From positions 45,416 to 109,415 of the forward strand of contig JAFDXF010000080.1 of assembly GCA_018268055.1 (NCBI GenBank): DNA of 64,000 nt, given 5' to 3'. A model generated the notes under the pieces. That model was not told the DNA's origin. It saw only the letters and a program-made list of their open reading frames with translations, and searched no databases. The first letter of the stretch is position 1, and every line of letters starts with the position of its first letter. Made by a program: the position numbers and the translations under genes. Of this stretch, positions 16,265 through 23,739 are shown in pieces. This DNA comes from Bacteroidota bacterium. GTDB taxonomy: Bacteria > Bacteroidota > Bacteroidia > Chitinophagales > Chitinophagaceae.

Positions 16265-18238
16265 ATGAAGAAATTAATGTTATTGATAGTGCCGCTGATT
16301 TTAGTGTTATTGGCTTTTCATCCTGTTAAGTCAATTACAATCACCGGAAAAGTTATTGATGATTCAGGTAATCCTGTTGTTAGCGCTTCTGTTATTGTAA
16401 AAGGAACAACAATCGCAACTACAACAGATATAAACGGTGTTTTTAAATTAGTAATTGCCGATCAAAATACAACGCTGATTGTTTCGGCTGCTGGCTTTGA
16501 TACAAAGGAAATAAAGTTGAACGGGAAGACCTCTGTAACTATTTTACTAATTGCACAAAAACAAAAAATGCAGGAGGTTGTTGTAACAGCGATGGGGTAT
16601 GGTAGTTCTATACGATTGCGAGGCATAGCTTCCATTAGCAATTCTAATTATCCTATAGGCTATGCTATGCCATCAATGAAAGTTGGTTATTATAACAACA
16701 AAAGTAATGGAAATATAGGAGGTGATTTTGAACGCGAAGGCTATGATAATATCGTAGAGAATCAATTTTTAAGAGTCGCTGATAATCCACTTTCTACTTT
16801 TTCTATTGATGTAGATGCTGCTTCGTATAGTAATGTACGTCGCTTCTTGAATGGCGGACAATTGCCTCCTGCCGGTGCCGTACGCATTGAAGAAATGGTA
16901 AACTATTTCCATTATGAATACCCACAACCAACGAACGGTGATCCGTTTTCAATTTCTACAGAGATTGCTCAAAGCCCTTGGAACAAGAAAAATAAATTAG
17001 TGTTAATCGGTTTGCAAGGCAAAAAAATTCCAACGGAAAATCTTCCTCCATCTAATCTTGTTTTTTTGATTGATGTATCGGGCTCAATGTATTCTGAAGA
17101 GAAATTGCCTTTGGTAAAATCATCTATGAAAATGTTGGTAGATCAGTTGCGTGAACAGGATAAAATTTCTATGGTCGTATATGCAGGAGCCGCCGGTATA
17201 GTATTACCACCTACAAGCGGAAGTGAGAAAACAAAAATTAAAGATGCGATTAATCGCTTGGAAGCAGGTGGTTCCACTGCAGGTGGTGCCGGATTAAAAC
17301 TTGCTTATCAAACAGCAGAAAAGAACTTTGTAAAAGAAGGAAACAATCGCATTATTCTTTGCACCGATGGCGATTTTAATGTAGGGGAAAGCAGTGACGA
17401 TGCAATGGTGCGATTGATTGAAAAAGAACGGGAGAGTGGCGTGTTCCTGACTGTATTAGGTTTTGGTATGGGTAATTATCAAGATGCCAAAATGCAAAAG
17501 CTGGCGGATAAAGGGAATGGTAATCATGCATACATTGATGGAATAAGTGAAGCAAGAAAAGTTTTGGTGAATGAATTTGGCGGCACCTTGTTTACGATTG
17601 CCAAAGATGTAAAACTTCAAGTTGAATTTAATCCGGCAAAAGTGAAAGGTTATCGCTTGATTGGTTATGAAAATAGAATGTTGGCCAAAGAAGATTTTAA
17701 TGATGATAAAAAAGATGCCGGTGAGTTAGGCAGCGGTCATACTGTTACAGCACTGTATGAGATTATTCCTGCAGGAGTAGAAAGTGATTTTTTGAAAAAA
17801 GTGGATGATTTAAAATATCAATCCAATAAGAATAATACTAAAAATTCAAATTCGAATGAAATGCTTACAGTGAAATTCAGATACAAAGCTCCTGATGGTG
17901 ATGTAAGTAAACTGATTGAGCATCCTGTAGCTGATGCACCAAGTCTTTGGGCTGCTACTTCCAACAATTTCAAATTTGCTGCCTCTGTTGCAGAATTTGG
18001 TTTATTACTACGCAATTCTGAGTTTAAGGCTGATGCTTCTTATTCAAATGTTTTATCGCTTGCAAAAGATGGAATAGGGAAAGATGAAGAAGGATATCGT
18101 ACAGAATTTATTAAATTAGTGAAGAGTGCAAATAAATTGGCAAAAAAAGCTAAGAATAACAAACCTGATATTGATGATGAAGAAGATGAAGATGGAGTAG
18201 GAATCATAACGCCAAGTAAAGTGAAGCGTTCAAATTAA
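16265..18238 (+). CDS. Exported von Willebrand factor A protein with SusC-like N-terminus (YfbK-like)
   Basis: A 657-residue exported protein (signal MKKLMLLIVPLILVLLAFHP). Residues about 25-98 form a carboxypeptidase-regulatory-like domain (ITGKVIDDSGNPVVSASVIV) and residues 104-113 read EVVVTAMGYG, the phrase that joins this domain to the plug of SusC/TonB-dependent receptors; but no barrel follows. Instead there is the vWA N-terminal region (NPLSTFSIDVDAASYSNVRR), a vWA domain with an intact MIDAS (D270-x-S272-x-S274, later CTDGDFNVG), and a C-terminal DUF3520-like region. Proteins of this YfbK type occur widely and their role is not established. It is divergent from the sigma/anti-sigma pair, whose anti-sigma carries the same kind of regulatory domain. 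Confidence 0.88.
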   Translation: MKKLMLLIVPLILVLLAFHPVKSITITGKVIDDSGNPVVSASVIVKGTTIATTTDINGVFKLVIADQNTTLIVSAAGFDTKEIKLNGKTSVTILLIAQKQKMQEVVVTAMGYGSSIRLRGIASISNSNYPIGYAMPSMKVGYYNNKSNGNIGGDFEREGYDNIVENQFLRVADNPLSTFSIDVDAASYSNVRRFLNGGQLPPAGAVRIEEMVNYFHYEYPQPTNGDPFSISTEIAQSPWNKKNKLVLIGLQGKKIPTENLPPSNLVFLIDVSGSMYSEEKLPLVKSSMKMLVDQLREQDKISMVVYAGAAGIVLPPTSGSEKTKIKDAINRLEAGGSTAGGAGLKLAYQTAEKNFVKEGNNRIILCTDGDFNVGESSDDAMVRLIEKERESGVFLTVLGFGMGNYQDAKMQKLADKGNGNHAYIDGISEARKVLVNEFGGTLFTIAKDVKLQVEFNPAKVKGYRLIGYENRMLAKEDFNDDKKDAGELGSGHTVTALYEIIPAGVESDFLKKVDDLKYQSNKNNTKNSNSNEMLTVKFRYKAPDGDVSKLIEHPVADAPSLWAATSNNFKFAASVAEFGLLLRNSEFKADASYSNVLSLAKDGIGKDEEGYRTEFIKLVKSANKLAKKAKNNKPDIDDEEDEDGVGIITPSKVKRSN

Positions 18239-18294
18239 TTATTGTATTATATCCAAAAGTTAATGGGTAGTTCGTTTTGGTTGTAGCATAGAGC

Positions 18295-18328
18295 AAGGGT
18301 TGGTTTCTACCAGCCCTTTTTGTTTTTC
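18295..18328 (+). terminator. Terminator after the vWA gene
   Basis: AAGGGTTGG (18295-18303) pairs with CCAGCCCTT (18310-18318), with one G-T wobble and a six-base loop, followed by TTTTGTTTTTCTC. It lies about 60 bp after the vWA stop. Confidence 0.8.
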
Positions 18329-18429
18329 TCACTTTTGAATTGAATCAAAAAGCAATAAATACTTCAACTTTCTAAATAAATATTTGTACATCATCCCGCT
18401 TTAAGATTTTTTTGATAGTGCAAAATTTA

Positions 18430-19329
18430 TCATTTAAACCCCGGGTGAAACTGCTCCAATGTCTTTCTTAAAAATGCACGGTCAAGATGTGTGTAGATTT
18501 CTGTGGTAGTGATGCTTTCATGCCCCAGCATTTCTTGCACTGCACGAAGGTCGGCTCCACCTTCTACTAAGTGAGTGGCAAATGAATGTCGGAATGTATG
18601 CGGAGAAACAGTTTTTTTGATACCGGCTTTCAACGTCATTTCTTTAATAATATAAAATATCATTACACGAGAAAGTTTTGCGCCACGATTGTTTAAGAAG
18701 AGAATGTCTTCATTTCCTTTCTGCACCGCAATATGCACACGCACTTGGTCTTTGTAAATATTGATTTGTTTAATGGCAACACTGCCAATCGGTACTAATC
18801 TTTCTTTATCGCCTTTTCCGACTACTCTGATAAAACCAACATCAAGATATAGCTGAGAGATACGCAGATTTACTACCTCACTTACACGAAGGCCGCAACT
18901 GTACATGGTTTCTAAGATAGCTTTGTTACGTTCGCCTTCGGGTTTACTTAAATCAACCTGACTTATGATTTTTTCTATTTCATCAAAGCTGAGTACATCG
19001 GGCAATGTTCGTTTTAGTTTTGGGGCTTCAAGCAGAGTAGTAGGATTTACTGAACTGATATTTTCCAGCAAGCAATATTTATAAAATGATTTTATGCCTG
19101 ATATAATTCTTGCTTGAGTTGCAGGAGCAATGCCAAGCACTGCAATCCATTTGATAAACTGCTGCAAATCTTTAAGCGTAAGCTCGCTCGGAGATTTCAA
19201 ATTGTTTACGGATTGTAAATATTGTGTCAGCTGATTGATGTCTCTTAGATATGCTTCAACGGAATTATCCGATAAAGATTTTTCTAATTGCAACCATGCT
19301 TTAAATCCATTTTTATATGATTCCCACAT
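18430..19329 (-). CDS. xerD: Tyrosine recombinase XerD
   Basis: A 299-residue tyrosine recombinase of the Xer type, the usual length. The N-terminal SAM-like domain (residues 1-85) is followed by the catalytic domain with all six residues in place: R148 in GLRVSE, K172 in [13 protein letters not shown]244 and R247 in HTFRH, H270 in LGHESI and nucleophile Y279 in EIYTHL. Xer recombinases resolve chromosome dimers at dif sites together with a partner, under FtsK control. No adjacent integrase-type element or attachment site is seen, so it is the housekeeping recombinase, not a mobile one. It could equally be named xerC by a purist, but the sequence resembles XerD of Bacteroidota. Its stop is near the vWA terminator. 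Confidence 0.93.
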   Translation of the reverse strand: MWESYKNGFKAWLQLEKSLSDNSVEAYLRDINQLTQYLQSVNNLKSPSELTLKDLQQFIKWIAVLGIAPATQARIISGIKSFYKYCLLENISSVNPTTLLEAPKLKRTLPDVLSFDEIEKIISQVDLSKPEGERNKAILETMYSCGLRVSEVVNLRISQLYLDVGFIRVVGKGDKERLVPIGSVAIKQINIYKDQVRVHIAVQKGNEDILFLNNRGAKLSRVMIFYIIKEMTLKAGIKKTVSPHTFRHSFATHLVEGGADLRAVQEMLGHESITTTEIYTHLDRAFLRKTLEQFHPGFK

Positions 19330-19363
19330 TTAGATAAATGGTTGGGTAAGCTACTCAGTGAAT

Positions 19364-20023
19364 TTATTTCAATTCAATTTTTTGCTCCAGATCAGTCCAT
19401 TTGCCGCCTACTTTTACTTTTGCCCAAATTCTTGTTGGACTTACATTGATAGAATCTATTGTTTCATGTATGGCATCAAAATCCAATCCCGTATCCTCAC
19501 CAAAAGTCATCATGGCATTTTTACCGGTAGCAAGATCTTCTACAAATAAATTTCCTCTGTCGGTATAAGCCACTAAATTATCGGGTATAACAAATTTGCG
19601 ATCAAAATTATTTAATGCACCGCTTTTGCGTCCAATGTTTGCAGTCTTGTTAAACGGTAATTTTAACCAATAACCTCTACCTGATACACAATCATTGAAG
19701 ATCAGATTGGCATAAGCAGTGTCTCTGATATAACAACGTACATAATCTTTATTCAAAACAATATCTCTGCCAACGATATCGGCTATACTTGTCATTCTGT
19801 TGATGCCCATTCCTTTGTAGCTCCATGAAATAGTATCTGCCTTACAGCTTGTACCGGAAATTACTAAATAAGGCTTTAATGTTGAGCTGCCATCAAAACG
19901 TAAAGAATCTTTAAAGCAACCGGTATCGCAAAATGTTTTTACAGGATTGGTTGTTTTTGACGAATTACAAGAACTTACTAATGCTCCGGCAAAGACAGTA
20001 AGAAGAACAAGTGTTGTACGCAT
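19364..20023 (-). CDS. Hypothetical lipoprotein, 219 aa
   Basis: I do not recognise a family. The protein starts with a lipoprotein signal, MRTTLVLLTVFAGALVSSC, in which Cys19 would be lipidated. The mature part has several cysteines (FCDTGC, GTSCKAD, VRCYIRD, NDCVSG) that could form disulfides in the periplasm, and a beta-rich pattern with paired tryptophans and tyrosines. It ends KVKVGGKWTDLEQKIELK. It lies 34 bp upstream of xerD on the same strand, with no terminator seen between, and is divergent from the YkgJ-like gene. Probably anchored in the outer or inner membrane facing the periplasm. Confidence 0.75.
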   Translation of the reverse strand: MRTTLVLLTVFAGALVSSCNSSKTTNPVKTFCDTGCFKDSLRFDGSSTLKPYLVISGTSCKADTISWSYKGMGINRMTSIADIVGRDIVLNKDYVRCYIRDTAYANLIFNDCVSGRGYWLKLPFNKTANIGRKSGALNNFDRKFVIPDNLVAYTDRGNLFVEDLATGKNAMMTFGEDTGLDFDAIHETIDSINVSPTRIWAKVKVGGKWTDLEQKIELK

Positions 20024-20115
20024 CTATATTAGTTTTTCTAAACAAAAATAACCAATGGGCAGCAGAGTGCTAAAAATTCTTTTTGCTATTAAACCTAAGG
20101 TATTATCTTCGGCTT

Positions 20116-20637
20116 ATGAGTAAGATACCTCCGGTGAACCTGCGTTCTTTCAAACAGAAAGCACGACATGCAAAAACAAAAATGAGACGATTCCTGACAA
20201 AGGTTGAAAATGATCCTCCACCACAATTAGATAAAAAATTAAGGGCAATGGAAACTGAAGTGTGGAAAGAAGTGGATTGCCTTTCTTGTGCTAATTGTTG
20301 CAAAACTATGACCCCGACTTACAATACAAAAGACATTAAACGTATTGCGGCACATCTAAAAATGACTGAAGATGCATTTAAGAAAAAATGGTTGAAGCAG
20401 GAGCGTGGTGGCGATCGGGATTGGCTGAATAAATCACAACCTTGCCAATTTTTGAATTTAAAAGACAACAAGTGTAGCATTTATGAAGTGCGGCCTGATG
20501 ATTGTCGAAATTTTCCTCATCTCGGCAGAAAATTTAAAGATTTTGGATACATTCATAAGCAAAATGTAGAATATTGTCCTGCTACTTTTAATATGGTAGA
20601 GAAAATGATGAATGTGTTTGGTAAAGCCAAAGCTTAA
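20116..20637 (+). CDS. YkgJ-family cysteine cluster protein
   Basis: A 173-residue protein with the metal-binding cysteine pattern of the YkgJ/UPF0153 zinc- or iron-chelating family: DCLSCANCCKTMTPTY (CxxCxxCC), then QPCQFLNLKDNKCSIYEVRP and DDCRNFPHLGRKF. The final cysteine (EYCPATF) is also typical. I use the ATG at 20116 (MSKIPPVNL); the upstream TTG extension has no family sequence. Such proteins are proposed to bind an Fe-S cluster or zinc; no reaction is known for this one. Cytoplasmic and monocistronic, divergent from the lipoprotein gene. Confidence 0.85.
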   Translation: MSKIPPVNLRSFKQKARHAKTKMRRFLTKVENDPPPQLDKKLRAMETEVWKEVDCLSCANCCKTMTPTYNTKDIKRIAAHLKMTEDAFKKKWLKQERGGDRDWLNKSQPCQFLNLKDNKCSIYEVRPDDCRNFPHLGRKFKDFGYIHKQNVEYCPATFNMVEKMMNVFGKAKA

Positions 20638-20639
20638 AT

Positions 20640-20707
20640 TCAAACTATAACAAACTATTCAATTATAACTTTCGTTTCATCATTCAACATTCATAATTCA
20701 TCATTCC
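20640..20707. repeat. Degenerate CATTCA/TTCATAA low-complexity intergenic run
   Basis: Between the convergent YkgJ and YraN genes the sequence repeats short words such as TTCATCATTCAACATTCATA and ATTCATCATTCC. It looks like a simple-sequence spacer, and comparable words recur at about 28420-28455 and 31130-31170. No hairpin terminator was found here. Confidence 0.4.
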
Positions 20708-21064
20708 TTATAAGTACACATCCTGAATTAGAAAGTACTCAGGCTTTTTATCTTTGAACAGTGTTATAGCGAGTACATCGTATTGAATCCACTTGTAGCC
20801 CGGGTTTAAAAACAGGTACTCGTCAGCAGCACGTTGCAGGTTTTTAAATTTCTTTTTGGTTACGCTGTCTTCAGGTTGGCTTCCCGGATAATAATTTCTT
20901 GCTTTTACTTCTACAAAGTGTAAAAACTTATCTTTTGTAGCGATGATGTCGATTTCGTGATAGGAATAGCGCCAGTTCCTGTGCAGTAGTTTATAACCAT
21001 TTTGCACAAGCCACTCCGCTGCCAAATCTTCGCCTTGTTTTCCTAATTCATTATGCTCTGCCAT
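20708..21064 (-). CDS. YraN/UPF0102 family putative endonuclease
   Basis: A 118-residue protein of the UPF0102 family, the usual size. The restriction-endonuclease-like core is intact: GKQGEDLAAEWLVQNGYKLL, RNWRYSYHEIDIIATKD, with E37 and D39, and FLHFVEVKAR with E52 and K54, giving the expected E-D-ExK metal site. Members are related to Holliday junction resolvases and the family is widespread, but its cellular task is not settled. It is divergent from manA with about 30 bp between the two starts, so they must share or overlap promoter sequence. Confidence 0.9.
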   Translation of the reverse strand: MAEHNELGKQGEDLAAEWLVQNGYKLLHRNWRYSYHEIDIIATKDKFLHFVEVKARNYYPGSQPEDSVTKKKFKNLQRAADEYLFLNPGYKWIQYDVLAITLFKDKKPEYFLIQDVYL

Positions 21065-21096
21065 ACGTATCTTTACTTCAAGATAAATAAAATTTT

Positions 21097-22308
21097 ATGC
21101 CCGGAGTTTGCCGGTTAAAAGGTACGATAAAACATTATGATTGGGGAGGAAATGAATTTATTCCTGCTTTGTTGAAAATCGACAATGCGGATAATCTTCC
21201 CTTTGCGGAATATTGGTTAGGCGCACATGTGAATGACCATTGCACGATAGTGCTACCCGATGGCAGAATAGAGCTGTTGAAAGAATTTCTTGATTTCAAT
21301 ACAGAATTATTGGGCAGTACCGTAAAAAATAAATTTGGCCACTTACCATATTTACTTAAAGTTTTGGATGTACATAAAATGCTTTCTATTCAAGTGCATC
21401 CTTCCAAAGCAGCAGCAGAAAAAGAATTTGCAAGAGAAAATGAAACAGGCATTGCATTGGATGCAGATAATCGTTGCTATAAAGATGATAATCACAAACC
21501 CGAATTGATGGTGGCACTCAGCGACTTTTGGTTATTGCATGGATTCAAGCCTACAGAAGAATTGATAGATACATTGCAAAATGTATCGGAGCTACAATCA
21601 TTATTACCTATTTTTAAAAAATTAGGTTATGAAGGTTTGTATCATTTTGTGATGACGATGCCGCAGGAAGAAGTGAATAGAATTTTAAAACCTTTATTGG
21701 ATAATCTTCGAAACACTTATAAAGATGAATTGCCCAAGAAAAGTGAAGAAGATTATTGGGTATTGAAAGCAGCGAATCAATTCTCGTTTGCTACAAATAT
21801 TGATCGAGGGATTTTTTCCATTTATTTTTTCAATCTGATTCATTTAAAAGTAGGAGAAGCAATATTTCAACCTGCCGGAGTGCCACACGCTTATTTAGAA
21901 GGGCAGAATGTGGAAATAATGGCCAGCTCTGATAATGTGTTGCGTGGCGGATTGACTACCAAACATATTAATGTAAACGAATTGTTGAAGCATGTAAAGT
22001 GTGAACCCACTTATGTAAAAATTATTTCAGCTGAAGGAACGGTGAATACTGAACAGTTTTTTCCGGCTGAAACAAAAGATTTTCAATTATCTCTTTTAGA
22101 TATTTCGGCAAAAAATGAATTATTGATTAAGCCCACATCTGCCGAAATTCTCCTGCTAACAGAAGGGAAAGCAAAAATTTCGGACGGTACCAATGAAGTA
22201 CTTTTGGTACCAGGCTCTCCGGCAGCAATTATATTCCCTGGCTATACTATTAAAATAGTAGCAGACGAAACATCAATGATTTTTAGGGCTTCTGTACCTG
22301 TGGATTGA
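21097..22308 (+). CDS. manA: Mannose-6-phosphate isomerase, class I
   Basis: A 403-residue type I phosphomannose isomerase, which interconverts mannose-6-phosphate and fructose-6-phosphate and uses zinc. The ligands are all visible: Q99 and H101 in SIQVHPS, E136 in NHKPELMVAL and H264 in GVPHAYLEG; the arginine in VLRGGLT (R284) completes the active site. The N-terminal DWGGNEFIP and the C-terminal cupin-like region from TEQFFPAETKDFQL fit the family. It supplies mannose for GDP-mannose and cell-envelope sugars, or feeds mannose into glycolysis. A TATCTTTA box in the short space before the start (21068-21075) may be its promoter. Complete. Confidence 0.93.
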   Translation: MPGVCRLKGTIKHYDWGGNEFIPALLKIDNADNLPFAEYWLGAHVNDHCTIVLPDGRIELLKEFLDFNTELLGSTVKNKFGHLPYLLKVLDVHKMLSIQVHPSKAAAEKEFARENETGIALDADNRCYKDDNHKPELMVALSDFWLLHGFKPTEELIDTLQNVSELQSLLPIFKKLGYEGLYHFVMTMPQEEVNRILKPLLDNLRNTYKDELPKKSEEDYWVLKAANQFSFATNIDRGIFSIYFFNLIHLKVGEAIFQPAGVPHAYLEGQNVEIMASSDNVLRGGLTTKHINVNELLKHVKCEPTYVKIISAEGTVNTEQFFPAETKDFQLSLLDISAKNELLIKPTSAEILLLTEGKAKISDGTNEVLLVPGSPAAIIFPGYTIKIVADETSMIFRASVPVD

Positions 22309-22376
22309 ACTTCTTAATAAATAGTTTTTTAAGGATTTATGTTTTGTTCATTTTATATGAAATATTTGAATGAAAA

Positions 22377-22886
22377 CTAAAGACTGCCCACTATGATGAA
22401 TGGAGAGGGCATAACCAAAAAATGCTCTGTCTCAAATGATTTTATTTTACTAATTATTTCATCCGAGAAATAGATATTCCAGTCTTTAACTAAAATCCCC
22501 CTTACAGTTTCTCTTTGTGGATTATTTGTGCTCATTTTTACACAAAACGGCCACAGAATAGTTTGCGGAAATTTATATGCAGGCTTCCATTCTTCCATAA
22601 TTTTTGCAGCAATCTTTTGTGCTATATCGTATAAGTACCTGCCTTCTTTATGCCAGATCTGCACATCTTTTACTTTATTGTCTTGCAGGTTTATTTCAAA
22701 AAAAACAGTTTCACCATCAAGTCCGTATTGATTTTTTGTAAGTAATTCAGAATAATAAATTGAAAAATTATTTACAATTAAAGTATAAAGACGGTTTAAG
22801 TCGTACTTCTTCAGCAAAGAATCACTCTGACTGTACAGGCTTATTGTGCTTAAAAAAATAATAACTGTAAGTATGATTTTTTTCAT
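22377..22886 (-). CDS. Small exported protein, copy 1 of a tandem duplicate pair
   Basis: A 169-residue protein starting at ATG 22884-22886 with signal peptide MKKIILTVIIFLSTISLYSQ. It is a clear paralogue of the gene at 23088-23594: long identical or nearly identical stretches include YGLDGETVFFEINL, NKVKDVQIWHKEGRYLY and the shared RETVRGILVKD. The pattern VFFEINLQDNKVKDVQI resembles the strand-turn-strand of TonB-like C-terminal domains, but I cannot assign a family. Upstream of it lies the decayed 3' end of the neighbouring lipoprotein gene, showing that the whole segment arose by duplication. Probably periplasmic. Divergence from copy 2 is greatest at the two ends. Confidence 0.75.
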   Translation of the reverse strand: MKKIILTVIIFLSTISLYSQSDSLLKKYDLNRLYTLIVNNFSIYYSELLTKNQYGLDGETVFFEINLQDNKVKDVQIWHKEGRYLYDIAQKIAAKIMEEWKPAYKFPQTILWPFCVKMSTNNPQRETVRGILVKDWNIYFSDEIISKIKSFETEHFLVMPSPFIIVGSL

Positions 22887-22903
22887 TTTAAATAGCTTTA
22901 AAA

Positions 22904-23041
22904 TTAGTAACAAGGTAATGACAGTTTTAATGAATCAAATCTTGAGTTTGGAAATAATCCGCAGGTTATTCAGGGTATATTTATGATACCCCCCTTAGAG
23001 CTTATATCTCTTGCGGCAAGATTGATAGAAGCTATTCTGCA
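22904..23041 (-). pseudogene. Decayed duplicate of the 3' end of the HExxH lipoprotein gene
   Basis: This 138-bp stretch matches 23602-23739, the last 45 codons and stop of the large lipoprotein gene, with only seven differences at a constant offset of 698 bp; the last 70 or so bases are identical. In the reading frame of the parent it encodes CRIASINLAARDISSKGG and then IINIP, after which the GGA codon of the parent is TGA, a premature stop. Homology ends abruptly at 23041, where unrelated sequence begins. It carries no start codon. This is a duplication remnant, not a working gene. Confidence 0.9.
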
Positions 23042-23087
23042 TTTTTTAGAATTTATGTTCATACTACTTGAATCAAAAGCATAAATA

Positions 23088-23594
23088 TCAGTAACTGCCA
23101 ACTATTATACCCGGTGCCTCAATTACTAAAAAGTGCTCTGTTTCAAATAATTTTATTTTACTGATTATTTCATCCGAGAAATAAATATTCTGGTCTTTAA
23201 CTAAAATCCCCCTTACTGTTTCTCTCTGTGGATTTTTTGTGCTCATTTTTACACAAAATGGTAGTAGTATAGTTTGGGGGAATTTAAAAGTCGGTGCCCA
23301 TTCTTCAATAATTTTTGGAGCAATCTTTTGCGCTATATTATATAAGTACCGGCCTTCTTTATGCCATATCTGTACATCTTTAACTTTATTGTCTTTCAGA
23401 TTTATTTCAAAAAAAACGGTTTCGCCGTCCAAACCATAAAGTTCTACATGTGATAATGCACTGTAATACTTTGAAAAATTATCCAGAGCTAAATTGTAAA
23501 GACGACTTAAATCAGCTTTCATCAAAGAATCGCTTTGACTGTATAGACTCAAAGTGCTTAATATTATTATTAAAGAAAGAATAAATTTTTTCAT
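23088..23594 (-). CDS. Small exported protein, copy 2 of a tandem duplicate pair
   Basis: A 168-residue protein with signal peptide MKKFILSLIIILSTLSLYSQ and the same architecture as copy 1. Residues about 52-85 (YGLDGETVFFEINLKDNK, KDVQIWHKEGRYLY) and the region RETVRGILVKDQNIYFSDEI are almost the same in both. It starts only 7 bp after the stop of the lipoprotein gene, so it is probably its translational partner and the original member of the pair. Role unknown; periplasmic location predicted. A chaperone or protective partner of the lipoprotein is one possibility suggested by the gene order, without direct evidence. Confidence 0.78.
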   Translation of the reverse strand: MKKFILSLIIILSTLSLYSQSDSLMKADLSRLYNLALDNFSKYYSALSHVELYGLDGETVFFEINLKDNKVKDVQIWHKEGRYLYNIAQKIAPKIIEEWAPTFKFPQTILLPFCVKMSTKNPQRETVRGILVKDQNIYFSDEIISKIKLFETEHFLVIEAPGIIVGSY

Positions 23595-23601
23595 AAAAAA
23601 A

Positions 23602-23739
23602 TTAATAACAAGATAATGACAGTTTCAGCGAATCAAATCTAGAGTTTGGAAATAATCCGCAGGTTATTCCGGGTATATTTATGATACCCCCCTTAGAGCT
23701 TATATCTCTTGCGGCAAGATTGATAGAAGCTATTCTGCA
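23602..23739 (-). repeat. Parent copy of the 138-bp duplicated segment
   Basis: Direct repeat partner of 22904-23041, about 95 percent identical by my count. Together with the paralogous small genes it defines a tandem duplication of roughly 700 bp, whose unit was the tail of the lipoprotein gene plus the whole small gene. Confidence 0.9.

Noticed and set aside
18430..19329. xerD as an integrase of a mobile element
   Set aside because: Length, domain plan and neighbours fit the housekeeping Xer recombinase; no attachment repeats or cargo genes are seen.
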